NCBI RefSeq assembly: GCF_000185505.1
Contig: NZ_GL622359.1
Span: forward strand, 1,213,412-1,277,411
Origin: Pseudoramibacter alactolyticus ATCC 23263
GTDB taxonomy: Bacteria; Bacillota; Clostridia; Eubacteriales; Eubacteriaceae
DNA: 64,000 nt
Direction: 5' to 3'
Of the stretch, positions 24,155-32,257 are shown piece by piece (position 1 is the first letter of the stretch; the number at the start of each line of letters is the position of its first letter). The notes under the pieces were generated by a model that saw only the letters and a list, made by a program, of their open reading frames with translations, made no database searches and was not told the origin of the DNA. The position numbers and the translations under genes are program-made.

Positions 24155-25336
24155 CTATTTCATTGAATCGCCTTGATTGGGGTTAACTGACGTTCCGTCT
24201 GCATTCACCAGTGAATATTCTCCGCGAATGGTATAGGCCTGGCCCTGGCCATTCGGCAGCGGCGGCAGATTCCAGATTTCTCGAATTTCGTCCCGGTTCA
24301 TAATTCCACGATCTGACATTTGAGACGACACATTCAGCTTATCGGCATTGCTTAAATACTGTAGCCTGTTGGCTGTAGCCATGATGCTGTTGCCATTCGT
24401 GATTTCTCTTTGTGTGAAAACCGTTTTTGTCATCACATCCGAAAACTGAATGGCAAAATGTTCAACACAGCCTTCATAGAATGCCGCCCAGGCATCGCCG
24501 TAGGCTTTGTTTTGCAAAATATCTTCATTGACGCCGAAGTAGTTATAGACATTCGTTTGAATCATCGCCATTTGATCTTTGTCGACGGTGTAAGGCGTCG
24601 GCTTGATCTGCTGAATGTCCGTGTAGGTATTTGGCCATAATAAAACGCCACCTTCCTCGTTTTGCAAATGCCTGCGGGTGAAGCGTTTGCGTTCTTTTTC
24701 CAAATCTTCCGGCTTTGAAAAGTTATTCAGCTTGGCCATAAAGCGATAGCGCGCCGACTCTTTCACGGCTTCACCGATGCCTTGGTTCTGAATATCGATC
24801 AAATCCATGGTCTGATCCAAAGCTTCATTCGTTTCTCCAAAGAAGTCATCTGAGTATTGAAAGCGCGTCATCACGCCACAGCGTTCCAGTTCGATGGCTG
24901 CCATATCCCCGTTATTAAAACGGTAGCGCAGGAAAGGTTGACCATCCACGTCCCGAATTTCGCAGTTGTTTGGCAGTACCGGAAAGAATCCCGTTGTGAA
25001 ATCCATCTCTCCAATCACCGGCACGATAAAGGCGGTGTTTTGCATATCCAAGATCGTGGATAGCCGGTATAAGAATTGTCCCCATGTCTGCCAACTGTTT
25101 GGGGCTATGGTCAATCGGGTCTGCAGCTTTCGCTGGGCCGTTCCTGTCATCGTCACTCGCAATTTGCTGATATGTCGCGCTCTGGCATCAATCGCCGCCC
25201 GCACCAATTCCGATTCATACAGGCTGCCTTCTCGGTTTCTAAATATTGGCGTGTATCCGGTCAAGGTTTCAAAGATGCCTTGATCCATTGGTTGGGTTTG
25301 TGGTTTCTTTCCGAAAATCTTGTCAAACAATCCCAT
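24155..25336 (-). CDS. Portal protein (HK97 family)
   Basis: 393 residues. GYTPIFRNREGSLYESELVR, AAIDARARHISKLRVTM, and VYNYFGVNEDILQNKAYGDA near residue 270, then MNRDEIREIWNLPPLPNGQG, the usual C-terminal portal block. It forms the DNA entry vertex. Confidence 0.95.
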   Translation of the reverse strand: MGLFDKIFGKKPQTQPMDQGIFETLTGYTPIFRNREGSLYESELVRAAIDARARHISKLRVTMTGTAQRKLQTRLTIAPNSWQTWGQFLYRLSTILDMQNTAFIVPVIGEMDFTTGFFPVLPNNCEIRDVDGQPFLRYRFNNGDMAAIELERCGVMTRFQYSDDFFGETNEALDQTMDLIDIQNQGIGEAVKESARYRFMAKLNNFSKPEDLEKERKRFTRRHLQNEEGGVLLWPNTYTDIQQIKPTPYTVDKDQMAMIQTNVYNYFGVNEDILQNKAYGDAWAAFYEGCVEHFAIQFSDVMTKTVFTQREITNGNSIMATANRLQYLSNADKLNVSSQMSDRGIMNRDEIREIWNLPPLPNGQGQAYTIRGEYSLVNADGTSVNPNQGDSMK

Positions 25337-25350
25337 TCGTCTTTTTCACC

Positions 25351-27021
25351 TCATCCTTCATTCTTTAGTTGCTTGCCAATATCGCTATACCACTTTTGCC
25401 GCACGGTCATGGCATCCGCCAAGGCGGTCGTGCCGTCGATATGGGCATTCGGCTTGATTTTTATCAGTTTTCCCCGGCCGCGCTCCAGGCTTATTTTGAT
25501 GGCGCTGTTAAGCAAGTGGCTTTTTAACAAATCATTCGTGCCAATCGCCATATTGCCATCTTTCATGATGCCTTCCATTTCCTGCAACACTGGCCAAAGA
25601 TTATCCCCTTGATAAACGTCATCCATATGAAAGCCGTACTGCTTCATATCCTGCACTAAATATTGAGAGCTGTACCGGTCATAACCCACTTGCAATGGGT
25701 AAATCTGATAATCTTCAATGAGCGAACAAAACCAATTAAAACAATCGTGATAATCAATGAAGTTATCGCCGGAAAGTGTCAAAAGGCCGCGCTCAACATA
25801 AATGCGATAGGGCACACCGTCCCGCTCAATGGCTTCGTCAATGCGCTCAGCCGGAAGAAAGAACTGGCAGAACACATAAAGCTTGCCTTGACGCTCAATC
25901 ACGGCACAACAGGCCGTCAGGTCCGTTGTTTGAGACAGGTCAATGCCGCCAACACAATAGCTATTTCTGAAATCTTCTAAGCGTAAGGTTTCATCGCTGG
26001 ATATTTGCTCAATGGTCTGGGTGGTCAGCCAGGCGGTGGATGCATTTTGTTTGATATTGCAATACTTGGTTAAAAACTCCGCTTTCTTTGAAAGCGATCC
26101 ATGGGCAATGGCGATTTCATCTTCAAAGTAAGATGGTTTGACGGAGACGCCCATATTAGGCGCCGCTTTCTTGATTTCCTCAATATCATCCCAGCGATCC
26201 ACATCGTCAATCATATAAAGAATGGGCAACAAGCGTTTTTCTTCGCTGTCACCCTTTAGAACACGCGTTGCCCGACGCATGAGTTCATCATAAATGCCGT
26301 CATTCTCGAAACCTGCGGTTGTAATCCCGATCAATAGCGGCTGCGTTCTGGCCCCAAAGGATGACCGCAGCACTTCATAAAACTTCAGGCCGCCATCTCC
26401 CCGCCACGAGGCAATTTCATCGGCGATACCCAAACTAATATTCAAGCCATCAGACTTCTTGGCGTTGAAGGCAATCGGTTTGGCCGAACTATTGGACGCC
26501 GCCACATACAAATCTGTCCGTCGCTTTTTCGTCATACTGGCTAATTCCGGTTCTTGCAAAATGGATTGATACAAAGCGTCATAACAAAGGGATGCCTGTT
26601 CTAATTTCGGGGCGGCAAAGTAAATGCGGGCGCCATATTCCCTATCGGCATAAAGGTTATAACTGGCTATCGCCGCCGCCAATAAGGTTTTGCCTTGCTT
26701 TCTGGCCATGATGATAAAGACTTCTCTAAACCATCGGTTGCCTGCTTCATCAACAATGCCATAGATGAGGCACAACAAAGCTCGCTGCCAAAGTTCCAAT
26801 GTAATGGTGCTTGGCGCCAACGGCCCTTCATGGTGATGGCAGAAAGTTTCAATATATCGAATCGCTCTTTTGGAACGTTTTTCGTCAAAAAAGAATGTTT
26901 TTTTATTTAATCCGTCAATAATCAAGTTGTAGAGCAGTTTGATCCATCGCCCGGCGACGATCTTTCCACTTTGAATCGCTGCGTGATATTTTTCAATATC
27001 GTTTTGTTGTTTAGTCACCAT
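25351..27021 (-). CDS. Terminase large subunit
   Basis: 556 residues. The ATPase Walker A region is FIIMARKQGKTLLAAAIA (about 103-120). LGIADEIASWRGDGGL carries the Walker B-type acidic pair. The RNase H-like nuclease starts at CVGGIDLSQTTDLTA. It packages DNA into proheads. It overlaps the small subunit by 11 bp. Confidence 0.96.
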   Translation of the reverse strand: MVTKQQNDIEKYHAAIQSGKIVAGRWIKLLYNLIIDGLNKKTFFFDEKRSKRAIRYIETFCHHHEGPLAPSTITLELWQRALLCLIYGIVDEAGNRWFREVFIIMARKQGKTLLAAAIASYNLYADREYGARIYFAAPKLEQASLCYDALYQSILQEPELASMTKKRRTDLYVAASNSSAKPIAFNAKKSDGLNISLGIADEIASWRGDGGLKFYEVLRSSFGARTQPLLIGITTAGFENDGIYDELMRRATRVLKGDSEEKRLLPILYMIDDVDRWDDIEEIKKAAPNMGVSVKPSYFEDEIAIAHGSLSKKAEFLTKYCNIKQNASTAWLTTQTIEQISSDETLRLEDFRNSYCVGGIDLSQTTDLTACCAVIERQGKLYVFCQFFLPAERIDEAIERDGVPYRIYVERGLLTLSGDNFIDYHDCFNWFCSLIEDYQIYPLQVGYDRYSSQYLVQDMKQYGFHMDDVYQGDNLWPVLQEMEGIMKDGNMAIGTNDLLKSHLLNSAIKISLERGRGKLIKIKPNAHIDGTTALADAMTVRQKWYSDIGKQLKNEG

Positions 27022-27346
27022 CTAAGAATTGTGCCAGCTTACTGTTCTGTTGTGATTCTGGCGTCATTTCATTGAGCTGCTTGATAATTGATTGGTAGTT
27101 TTTGTCAGTTGCCGTGAAAAGTCTCGCGGCCGGTCTTTCCCGCTCATAGGGCTCTACATTGGGCGATTGGGAGAACATTTCAACTTCGCCGTTTTTCTGA
27201 ATATCTTTCCAAAGCTGGTCACAACGCACCCTGAGCCTCGCCGCCTGAACGATCAAGCCCTGGGCAACGGCGAAGCGATTTTCCGGAAGGCTTTGATAAA
27301 TTTCGTTCAATCTTTTAATTTCTCTATTTACGGTTATCTTTGCCAA
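27011..27346 (-). CDS. Terminase small subunit (P27 family)
   Basis: 111 residues: EIKRLNEIYQSLPENRFAV, LIVQAARLRVRCDQLWKDIQ and RERPAARLFTATDKNYQSII. These are typical of P27/Terminase_4 small subunits, which recognise the packaging site. Confidence 0.88.
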   Translation of the reverse strand: MAKITVNREIKRLNEIYQSLPENRFAVAQGLIVQAARLRVRCDQLWKDIQKNGEVEMFSQSPNVEPYERERPAARLFTATDKNYQSIIKQLNEMTPESQQNSKLAQFLDGD

Positions 27347-27480
27347 ACCCCTCTCTCCTTTCTCCTTATTTCCGATTTAGGTAGGGGGTCACGCATTAAT
27401 GTCCAGTAAATCCTTTGTATGGCGCACCGGTGCCCTTATGGCCACTCTTTCGCGCGCATAGGGGGGATGGGTGCCGACGA

Positions 27481-27798
27481 TTAACGCGGATGAACGCGGC
27501 CATATTGGTCAATCCAATATCTTTTTTTGTTTTTTCGTCTATAGCTGTCTAAATCTTTATGGATCGTTGCGTGGCAATCACGACAGACGAGCTCGAGATT
27601 GTCCCACCCTAAACAGATAGACGGATCTTGAATGCCTTCGAGCGTCAGTGGCGTTTTATGATGGACGATCTCCCCCGGCGTGATGATCCCCTTACTCAGG
27701 CAGCGCTCACACAATCCGCCAACGCTTTGTTTGTATGCTTGACGCGTTTGCTTCCATGCTTTTGATGCATAAAACCTTTTTGCAAATGGCTTAGCCAT
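27481..27798 (-). CDS. HNH endonuclease of the packaging module
   Basis: 105 residues from the ATG after GGAGGTGGCGG. CERC and CRDC zinc pairs flank the HNH core GEIVHHKTPLTLEG and NLELVCRDCHATIHKD. HNH proteins beside terminase genes are known to assist DNA packaging and cleavage. First gene of the late leftward operon. Confidence 0.93.
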   Translation of the reverse strand: MAKPFAKRFYASKAWKQTRQAYKQSVGGLCERCLSKGIITPGEIVHHKTPLTLEGIQDPSICLGWDNLELVCRDCHATIHKDLDSYRRKNKKRYWIDQYGRVHPR

Positions 27799-27829
27799 GC
27801 GCCGCCACCTCCTTTTGTTTTCTCGCATT

Positions 27830-27857
27830 AAAAAAGCCCCGGTGTTTCCGAGGCTTT
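27830..27857 (-). terminator. Terminator in the late-operon leader
   Basis: AAGCCCCGG (27834-27842) and CCGAGGCTT (27848-27856) with six U leftward. It lies between the late promoter (27947-27975) and the HNH gene, so readthrough or antitermination is needed unless another promoter serves the late genes. Confidence 0.85.
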
Positions 27858-27936
27858 AGCTATCTTTGAGAAAGAACAAGAATAGTGATATAAGTTTGCA
27901 GATTGACTTAGGTGTTACAAGTTCCTTGCACCTTCT

Positions 27937-27975
27937 GCATACTAAAAGTATAGTATGCTTTTTTCAAGCTGTCAA
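27937..27975 (-). promoter_or_regulatory. Late promoter with overlapping inverted repeat
   Basis: Minus-strand TTGACA (27970-27975) and TATACT (27947-27952) with a 17-bp spacer. The -10 lies inside a 22-bp inverted repeat with perfect arms GCATACTA (27937-27944) and TAGTATGC (27951-27958), an apparent operator. Confidence 0.8.
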
Positions 27976-28067
27976 TTCACTGTTTTGTTCACTATAAACG
28001 GAACTGCATTTACATTGTGGTATAGATGGTTGGGTTCCAAAAGTCAAGCACTTTTTTGTCGAAAATT

Positions 28068-28098
28068 AAAAAAGCATCCCCTTTTTGAAGAGATGCTT
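28068..28098 (-). terminator. Terminator of the early/middle leftward operon
   Basis: AGCATC (28073-28078) pairs with GATGCT (28092-28097), with six U leftward. It directly follows the end of the DUF2335 copy 2 reading frame. Confidence 0.75.
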
Positions 28099-28536
28099 CT
28101 ACTGATCCGATTCATCTTGATTTTTTCGTGTTCCATAAATAAAAACACCAACTAACGACGTCAAACTAAGTGCACTAATAACAGAGCCTGCAGCTGGTGA
28201 ACCTGCTACAATCGCATAAACCCCACCGCCTACACCCGCAAGGCCAATCACAGACCCAAATAAAATTCCTAAAACACTATCCCTTCACTCTGCTTTTGCC
28301 TTTATCATTTCCTTTGCACGGCGATGTTTTGACTGCTCTTCTGCCATCGCAATGATTCTTTCTGCGGAACCAGGGACAACCCTATCATACGCTTCTAATT
28401 CCTCTAGCGCTGGCAATGGCCCCATGCGCACATACGTTGTTGTAACAATCGCACTCTGTTCAGAGATGTCTTCATTGGTTGATAGTTGATTGGCACTTTC
28501 TGGTGGTAATTGGCTCCGATTATCTTCTGTGCTCAT
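28099..28536 (-). pseudogene. DUF2335-type protein, copy 2, with an in-frame TGA
   Basis: From 28536 the frame gives MSTEDNRSQLPPESANQL, then MGPLPALEELEAYDRVVPGS and MAEEQSKHRRAKEMIKAKAE before TGA at 28285-28287. The same frame then continues without another stop as RDSVLGILFGSVIGLAGVGG and LTSLVGVFIYGTRKNQDE to TAG at 28099. This second half aligns with the membrane part of copy 1. So one stop codon separates the cytosolic half from its membrane anchor: nonsense mutation, or possible readthrough. Confidence 0.75.
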
Positions 28537-28723
28537 AAAGCGCCCTTCTCAAATCGTCGCCCACTTTCCACCAGTCGGAGCTAATCGCTTCAAGGTCTTG
28601 TCTTTCTGGCGTTTTTTTTAAAGGCTTCACCTTCGTCCGTGTGGCGCCAAGGTCCAAAACCCTCGAAAATCCTTTCACAAAGCTCGGGAAAATGTATAAT
28701 TTCCTTTTCATGTTCGCCTTCAT
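28520..28723 (-). CDS. Small partner of DUF2335 protein, copy 2
   Basis: 67 residues. KLYIFPSFVKGFSRVLDLG and ISSDWWKVGDDLRRALYEHR mirror the protein at 9943-10149. AAAGGAGTGATAAAT precedes the chosen ATG. It overlaps the DUF2335 copy 2 start as in the other locus. Confidence 0.65.
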   Translation of the reverse strand: MKANMKRKLYIFPSFVKGFSRVLDLGATRTKVKPLKKTPERQDLEAISSDWWKVGDDLRRALYEHRR

Positions 28724-28728
28724 ATTTA

Positions 28729-29154
28729 TCACTCCTTTGTGGAGTTATTATACCGAAGTGCCGACAGTTTTCTAATCCAACTTTCCGAATATCCCAACTC
28801 CTCGGCGATTTCTTTTAGGCTCATCCCTTTCACCTCTTTGAGCGCCCTCACCTTATCCACTGTCTTGGGATAGTAGGCAATGGCATCCTCAATCAATTCG
28901 ATCTGTTCCGCCACATCCTTTTCCTGCTTATCCAACAATTTTAGATCTGCTTCAATCTTTCCCAGCTCGATTAAAACGCTATACGTTTCCCGACGTCCGC
29001 CACCGCCATGGATTGCATCAGCATCAATATAGGATCGATCACTGTGCATCTCTCCCGGGCCGGACATGTCGATCAATCGCTGCTTTTTGCGTTCAAGATA
29101 TCTCCGGTGCTTTTGTATGAAAGCTTGCTCTTCTTTCAGGTTTCTGCTTTTCAA
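28729..29154 (-). CDS. Phage late transcription regulator (sigma-70 region 4-like)
   Basis: 141 residues. A coiled-coil middle (VLIELGKIEADLKLLDKQEK) leads to a C-terminal HTH, VKGMSLKEIAEELGYSESWI. The architecture resembles ArpU/RinA-like or sigma region 4-like activators that switch on late genes. It is the last regulator before the late promoter near 27.95 kb. The start is probably TTG at 29154 after a GGGGGAAGCC stretch. Confidence 0.75.
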   Translation of the reverse strand: MKSRNLKEEQAFIQKHRRYLERKKQRLIDMSGPGEMHSDRSYIDADAIHGGGGRRETYSVLIELGKIEADLKLLDKQEKDVAEQIELIEDAIAYYPKTVDKVRALKEVKGMSLKEIAEELGYSESWIRKLSALRYNNSTKE

Positions 29155-29187
29155 TAATGGCTTCCCCCTTTCGTTGTCCTTATCCTG

Positions 29188-29493
29188 CTACGCTTCCAGG
29201 ATGATCAATCCACGCTTTAAGGCTTCTGCTTTTTCAATCTTTGCTCCCCGGCTGTCTTCCCATCCTTTTGTTAAATAAATGGCATCGCACGTCTTCAGAG
29301 CCGCCAGGCATACCCTCATGATCTCATCATAGGTAAAGACAGCCTCTCCAATTCCAGCAATCATCTTAACTGGGTTGACGACAACATAGCCTTTTCTTTT
29401 CAACCGATCTTCTACCACTTCAAAATTGCGTTGATAAACTGCTCTTGGAAGGCCCGTGATCTTTCCCACAATATAAATGCGTTGTTCCGCCAT
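29188..29493 (-). CDS. DUF4406, nucleoside deoxyribosyltransferase-like
   Basis: 101 residues: QRIYIVGKITGLPRAVYQR, YVVVNPVKMIAGIGEAV and CDAIYLTKGWEDSRGAKIE. This is the Rossmann-like fold and order of DUF4406 phage proteins related to nucleoside 2-deoxyribosyltransferases. Activity unproven. Confidence 0.88.
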   Translation of the reverse strand: MAEQRIYIVGKITGLPRAVYQRNFEVVEDRLKRKGYVVVNPVKMIAGIGEAVFTYDEIMRVCLAALKTCDAIYLTKGWEDSRGAKIEKAEALKRGLIILEA

Positions 29494-29505
29494 CGTTCCC
29501 TCTTA

Positions 29506-29682
29506 TTAATCTCTTAATCCTTCCTGCATCTTCTTAGTCATCTGCTCGCCGCATAACAGCTTGTGCCACTTGTGCGCCGCCAGCCTTTCCTGTATCGCCA
29601 ACTTGTCCCAGATGCAGACCGCTTCATAAAACACCAAAAGCCCCAACGCTATGATCACTTCGTAGCCAATAATTCTAAGCAT
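29506..29682 (-). CDS. Small membrane protein (58 aa)
   Basis: 58 residues with one N-terminal membrane segment (IIGYEVIIALGLLVFYEAVCI) and a basic amphipathic tail (RLAAHKWHKLLCGEQMTKK). AAAGGATG lies upstream. Unknown function; in series with the phage middle genes. Confidence 0.6.
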   Translation of the reverse strand: MLRIIGYEVIIALGLLVFYEAVCIWDKLAIQERLAAHKWHKLLCGEQMTKKMQEGLRD

Positions 29683-29700
29683 TACTCTTTCATCCTTTGT

Positions 29701-30189
29701 TTATTCACTTAATATCTGCAATTTCGCCAATTCCGCCGCTAATCGATAAACCTCGCCGTGACGCGAACTGCCGTGCGTATTTTTCACCGAATTCAAAAAA
29801 TCTTTAATGTCCCCGCGGAAACAACCGCACCGTACAGATATCCCGTGTGTAGACTTGAAAAATGTAGTAAAATCAAATCTGCTGCCAACCGGACCTATCA
29901 CCAATACATGTCGTGTATCGGAAACCCAGGCGTCGCCGGAAACCTGGGCTTTGCCGGAAACCTGGGCGTTGCCGGAAACCCAGGCGTCGCCGGAAACCTG
30001 GGCTTTGCCGGAAACCCAGGCGTCGCCGGATTGTGATAGATTGTTTTCATTTTCAATCCATCCGCCAACGTCTCCAGTTCTCACAACGTCTCCAGTTCTC
30101 ACATCGCCAAAATCAACAACCGCCACAATCTGATGTAGATCAATGTCAAAAACAGATTTTGTTTTGCCAGTAAATTTATACTTACTCAT
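29701..30189 (-). CDS. Repeat protein with left-handed beta-helix pattern
   Basis: 162 residues from the ATG after GGTAGGAGAGT. The middle (about 52-90) consists of hexapeptide-type units GDAWVS, GKAQVS and GNAQVS, a beta-helix pattern, followed by a distinct C-terminal domain. The units are encoded by near-identical 18-bp DNA repeats, so length may vary between strains. Similar proteins occur in many phages; role unknown. Confidence 0.7.
   Translation of the reverse strand: MSKYKFTGKTKSVFDIDLHQIVAVVDFGDVRTGDVVRTGDVGGWIENENNLSQSGDAWVSGKAQVSGDAWVSGNAQVSGKAQVSGDAWVSDTRHVLVIGPVGSRFDFTTFFKSTHGISVRCGCFRGDIKDFLNSVKNTHGSSRHGEVYRLAAELAKLQILSE
29920..30027 (+). repeat. Six tandem 18-bp repeats inside the beta-helix gene
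   Basis: Six adjacent 18-bp units in order A-B-C-A-B-A, where A is GGAAACCCAGGCGTCGCC, B is GGAAACCTGGGCTTTGCC and C is GGAAACCTGGGCGTTGCC. Each unit adds six residues in frame. Confidence 0.93.
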
Positions 30190-30191
30190 TT

Positions 30192-30446
30192 TTACTCTCC
30201 TACCGTTCTTGCATCCTGCCACCGAAAAATCATCCCATACCCTGGCACCAAGATGAACTCTTGGCGCCGCCGGTTATCGTACAGCACGATCACGCTTTTC
30301 ACTTTTGATTTGTCACCGTCCAACGTAGCCTCATAGGCGGTGAACTCTGCCGTCTTTGGCGGCGTCACGGTTTTGGCATGCACCGCCACCATGCCGGCTA
30401 TTGTCATGCTGGCGGCAATGGCCATTGTCAATATTATTTTTTTCAT
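30192..30446 (-). CDS. Small exported protein
   Basis: 84 residues with a clear signal peptide (MKKIILTMAIAASMTIAGMV, cleavage near VHA-K) and a short basic mature part (VIVLYDNRRRQEFILVPGYG). No family recognised. Its stop is two bases from the next start. Secreted phage proteins of this kind may act in superinfection exclusion, which is only a guess. Confidence 0.6.
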   Translation of the reverse strand: MKKIILTMAIAASMTIAGMVAVHAKTVTPPKTAEFTAYEATLDGDKSKVKSVIVLYDNRRRQEFILVPGYGMIFRWQDARTVGE

Positions 30447-30463
30447 GGTCTATCTTCCTCTTT

Positions 30464-30877
30464 TTATCTTCTTCTTGTGCTCCCAAATCCATTGTCCCCT
30501 CGCTCGCCACCTTCTATTTCTTCCGCCAGCTCTGCATCTTCATAAATTACAGGGATAATCAAAAGCTGGCAAATCTTATCTCCACGATAAAAAAGCTTTG
30601 GTGTGTCGCTTTCGTTTCTCAGCACCGCCATAATGCTTCCGGTATAACCTTCGTCGATCACGCCTTCACAAGTGATCCCATGTTTTAAATTCAGACCACT
30701 CTTGCTTTTAAGTAGTCCCACGGTGCCATCAGGCAGCTCGATGTGGACCCCGGTATCCACCACGACGCTCCCACGCGCCGGCACAAATATATTTTTCGGC
30801 GTTTTAATATCCAGCCCGGCGTCGATCGGATGCGCCCGCTTTGGCAAACGTGCATAATTGTCTAACTTTACCCTCAT
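30464..30877 (-). CDS. dut: dUTP diphosphatase
   Basis: 137 residues, trimeric dUTPase family. Motifs are HPIDAGLDIKTP (1), LLKSKSGLNLKHGI (2), GVIDEGYTGSI (3), RGDKICQLLIIPV (4) and the P-loop-like end GGERGDNGFGSTRRR (5). It hydrolyses dUTP to dUMP, keeping uracil out of phage DNA. Confidence 0.95.
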   Translation of the reverse strand: MRVKLDNYARLPKRAHPIDAGLDIKTPKNIFVPARGSVVVDTGVHIELPDGTVGLLKSKSGLNLKHGITCEGVIDEGYTGSIMAVLRNESDTPKLFYRGDKICQLLIIPVIYEDAELAEEIEGGERGDNGFGSTRRR

Positions 30878-31248
30878 TTTTTCTCCTTATCATCTTTCTC
30901 CCATCGTTCAAGCAATGTTTTCTCCGCTTCCCATTCACGGTATATCATAAACCAATCTTCCTCCCGCATGGTGACAAGTGTCCTTGTATTGTTCTTTCTA
31001 TGAAAGACAACAGGGATTTTCCCCTCTTTTGCGTCTCTTATGGCCTGGTCCATCGCATCTTGAATATTTAAGCGCTCCACATGTTTGGCTTCGACATGCA
31101 TATAAGGCAACCCAATGACGTCTGCGTCGCCATTGGTACCACAATACTGCTGGCCTCGTCTGGCGTCGTAGCCTTCTGCGCGAAAGTCCGCCGCCAACTC
31201 TCTTTCATATCTCGCGCCTTTGTCTCTGCTGTTAATCGTCTTTCCCAT
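30874..31248 (-). CDS. PD-(D/E)XK nuclease, Holliday-junction-resolvase-like
   Basis: 124 residues: SRDKGARYERELAADFRAE, then GTNGDADVIGLPYMHVEAKH, the E...GD..D...EAK order of archaeal-type resolvase folds in phages. It probably resolves recombination or packaging intermediates. It overlaps dut by four bases. Confidence 0.8.
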   Translation of the reverse strand: MGKTINSRDKGARYERELAADFRAEGYDARRGQQYCGTNGDADVIGLPYMHVEAKHVERLNIQDAMDQAIRDAKEGKIPVVFHRKNNTRTLVTMREEDWFMIYREWEAEKTLLERWEKDDKEKK

Positions 31249-31333
31249 TGGCCATATTCTCCATGTCTTCTAATTCCTCCAGCATATTGATTTGCCCTTT
31301 TAGGTTATCAACGATCTTCTTTTCTGATTGCAT
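31232..31333 (-). CDS. Very small phage protein (33 aa)
   Basis: 33 acidic residues beginning MQSEKKIVDNLKGQINMLEE, predicted helical. A strong GGAGGAAGGC site precedes the ATG and the end overlaps the resolvase start, supporting translation. Unknown function. Confidence 0.5.
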   Translation of the reverse strand: MQSEKKIVDNLKGQINMLEELEDMENMANGKDD

Positions 31334-31354
31334 GCCTTCCTCCTTTTTTGCATT

Positions 31355-32071
31355 TCAATTAAGCCGCACCATCGTGTAGTGCTGGTACGGATAGCCTTCA
31401 GCGGTGACCCCTTCATAGGTTTGGCTTTTGTCGATGTAATAGCCTTTAAACGGTCTTGGAGATTTCACCCATTGCCTTCTTCGGATCACCTGCTTGGTGA
31501 TGGTGGGCTTTGGCCAATTTCGACTGCAGGTCCAGCGCTTTCTGCAGGGCGCATCGGGGTCCCTAAAGGTCTTGGCTGTCTCTTTGATGAGATAGGCCGC
31601 CAGATCACCATAGTTGCCGCTGTCATCCAGCAGGACAACCTTTGGTCTGCCGTGTTTCCATTTCTTGATGATCTCGAAAAGCTCCGGGCCTTGTTTGAGG
31701 ATCAGATGGTGATGAATGCGCTTGCCTTTGTACTCCGTCACGGCCAGCCACTGAAAGATGTGGCCGCCTTTGGTGTAAAGCCGGCGCAGGCAGTCCAGGA
31801 AGTTTTTGAGATGGCGTTTGGCTTCTTCGGGTGTCGGTGCTTTTTTGCCGTAGGTTAAAGTCATGTGATAGTCTCCGGCTTCACATCCGGCATTGATTTT
31901 CCATCGCAACTCATCTTCGGCCTTTTTGTCATTGCGCTGTTGTTGGCTTTCACTGCTGCGCTTTTGTTGACGGCCGCGACTGCCTTTTCGTCTATGGCCA
32001 TGTGCCCAGTCCTGATACTTGATAATCTCAATGACGGCTCCCGCTTTAATTGTCATTTGCTTGTATGACAT
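31355..32071 (-). CDS. HUH-type Rep-like protein
   Basis: 238 residues. YHMTLTYGKKAPTPEEAKRH is a motif 1-like strand. WLAVTEYKGKRIHHHLILKQ has the His cluster of HUH endonucleases. Then YGDLAAYLIKETAKTFRDP supplies a Tyr motif, as in rolling-circle replication initiators of the Rep/G2P type. The N-terminus is very basic (HRRKGSRGRQQKRSS). In a tailed prophage it may take part in replication or nick-dependent processes. Confidence 0.7.
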   Translation of the reverse strand: MSYKQMTIKAGAVIEIIKYQDWAHGHRRKGSRGRQQKRSSESQQQRNDKKAEDELRWKINAGCEAGDYHMTLTYGKKAPTPEEAKRHLKNFLDCLRRLYTKGGHIFQWLAVTEYKGKRIHHHLILKQGPELFEIIKKWKHGRPKVVLLDDSGNYGDLAAYLIKETAKTFRDPDAPCRKRWTCSRNWPKPTITKQVIRRRQWVKSPRPFKGYYIDKSQTYEGVTAEGYPYQHYTMVRLN

Positions 32072-32210
32072 ATCTACTGCTCCCGCTTGGTACTTATACG
32101 CTCTTTTTTATCCGGATGCGTCTAAAGTTAATCATTTGATCAAGTCTTAATCACGCGATATGCCCAGCTCATAAATGCACCACCAGCAGGGATTATCCTG
32201 CCGCCGATAT

Positions 32211-32253
32211 GAAAAGTCATCAGCGGGCCGCGTGAACAGACTGATGACTTTTG
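32211..32253 (-). terminator. Hairpin between early genes
   Basis: AAAAGTCATCAG (32212-32223) pairs with CTGATGACTTTT (32241-32252). Long perfect arms, short U-run on the minus strand, so termination may be partial. The rest of 32072-32257 holds only a doubtful 26-codon ORF without a ribosome binding site. Confidence 0.6.
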
Positions 32254-32257
32254 ATAT

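Noticed and set aside
32100-32200. A 26-codon ORF (MTFHIGGRIIPAGG...)
   Set aside because: Its start lies in a hairpin and no ribosome binding site is present.
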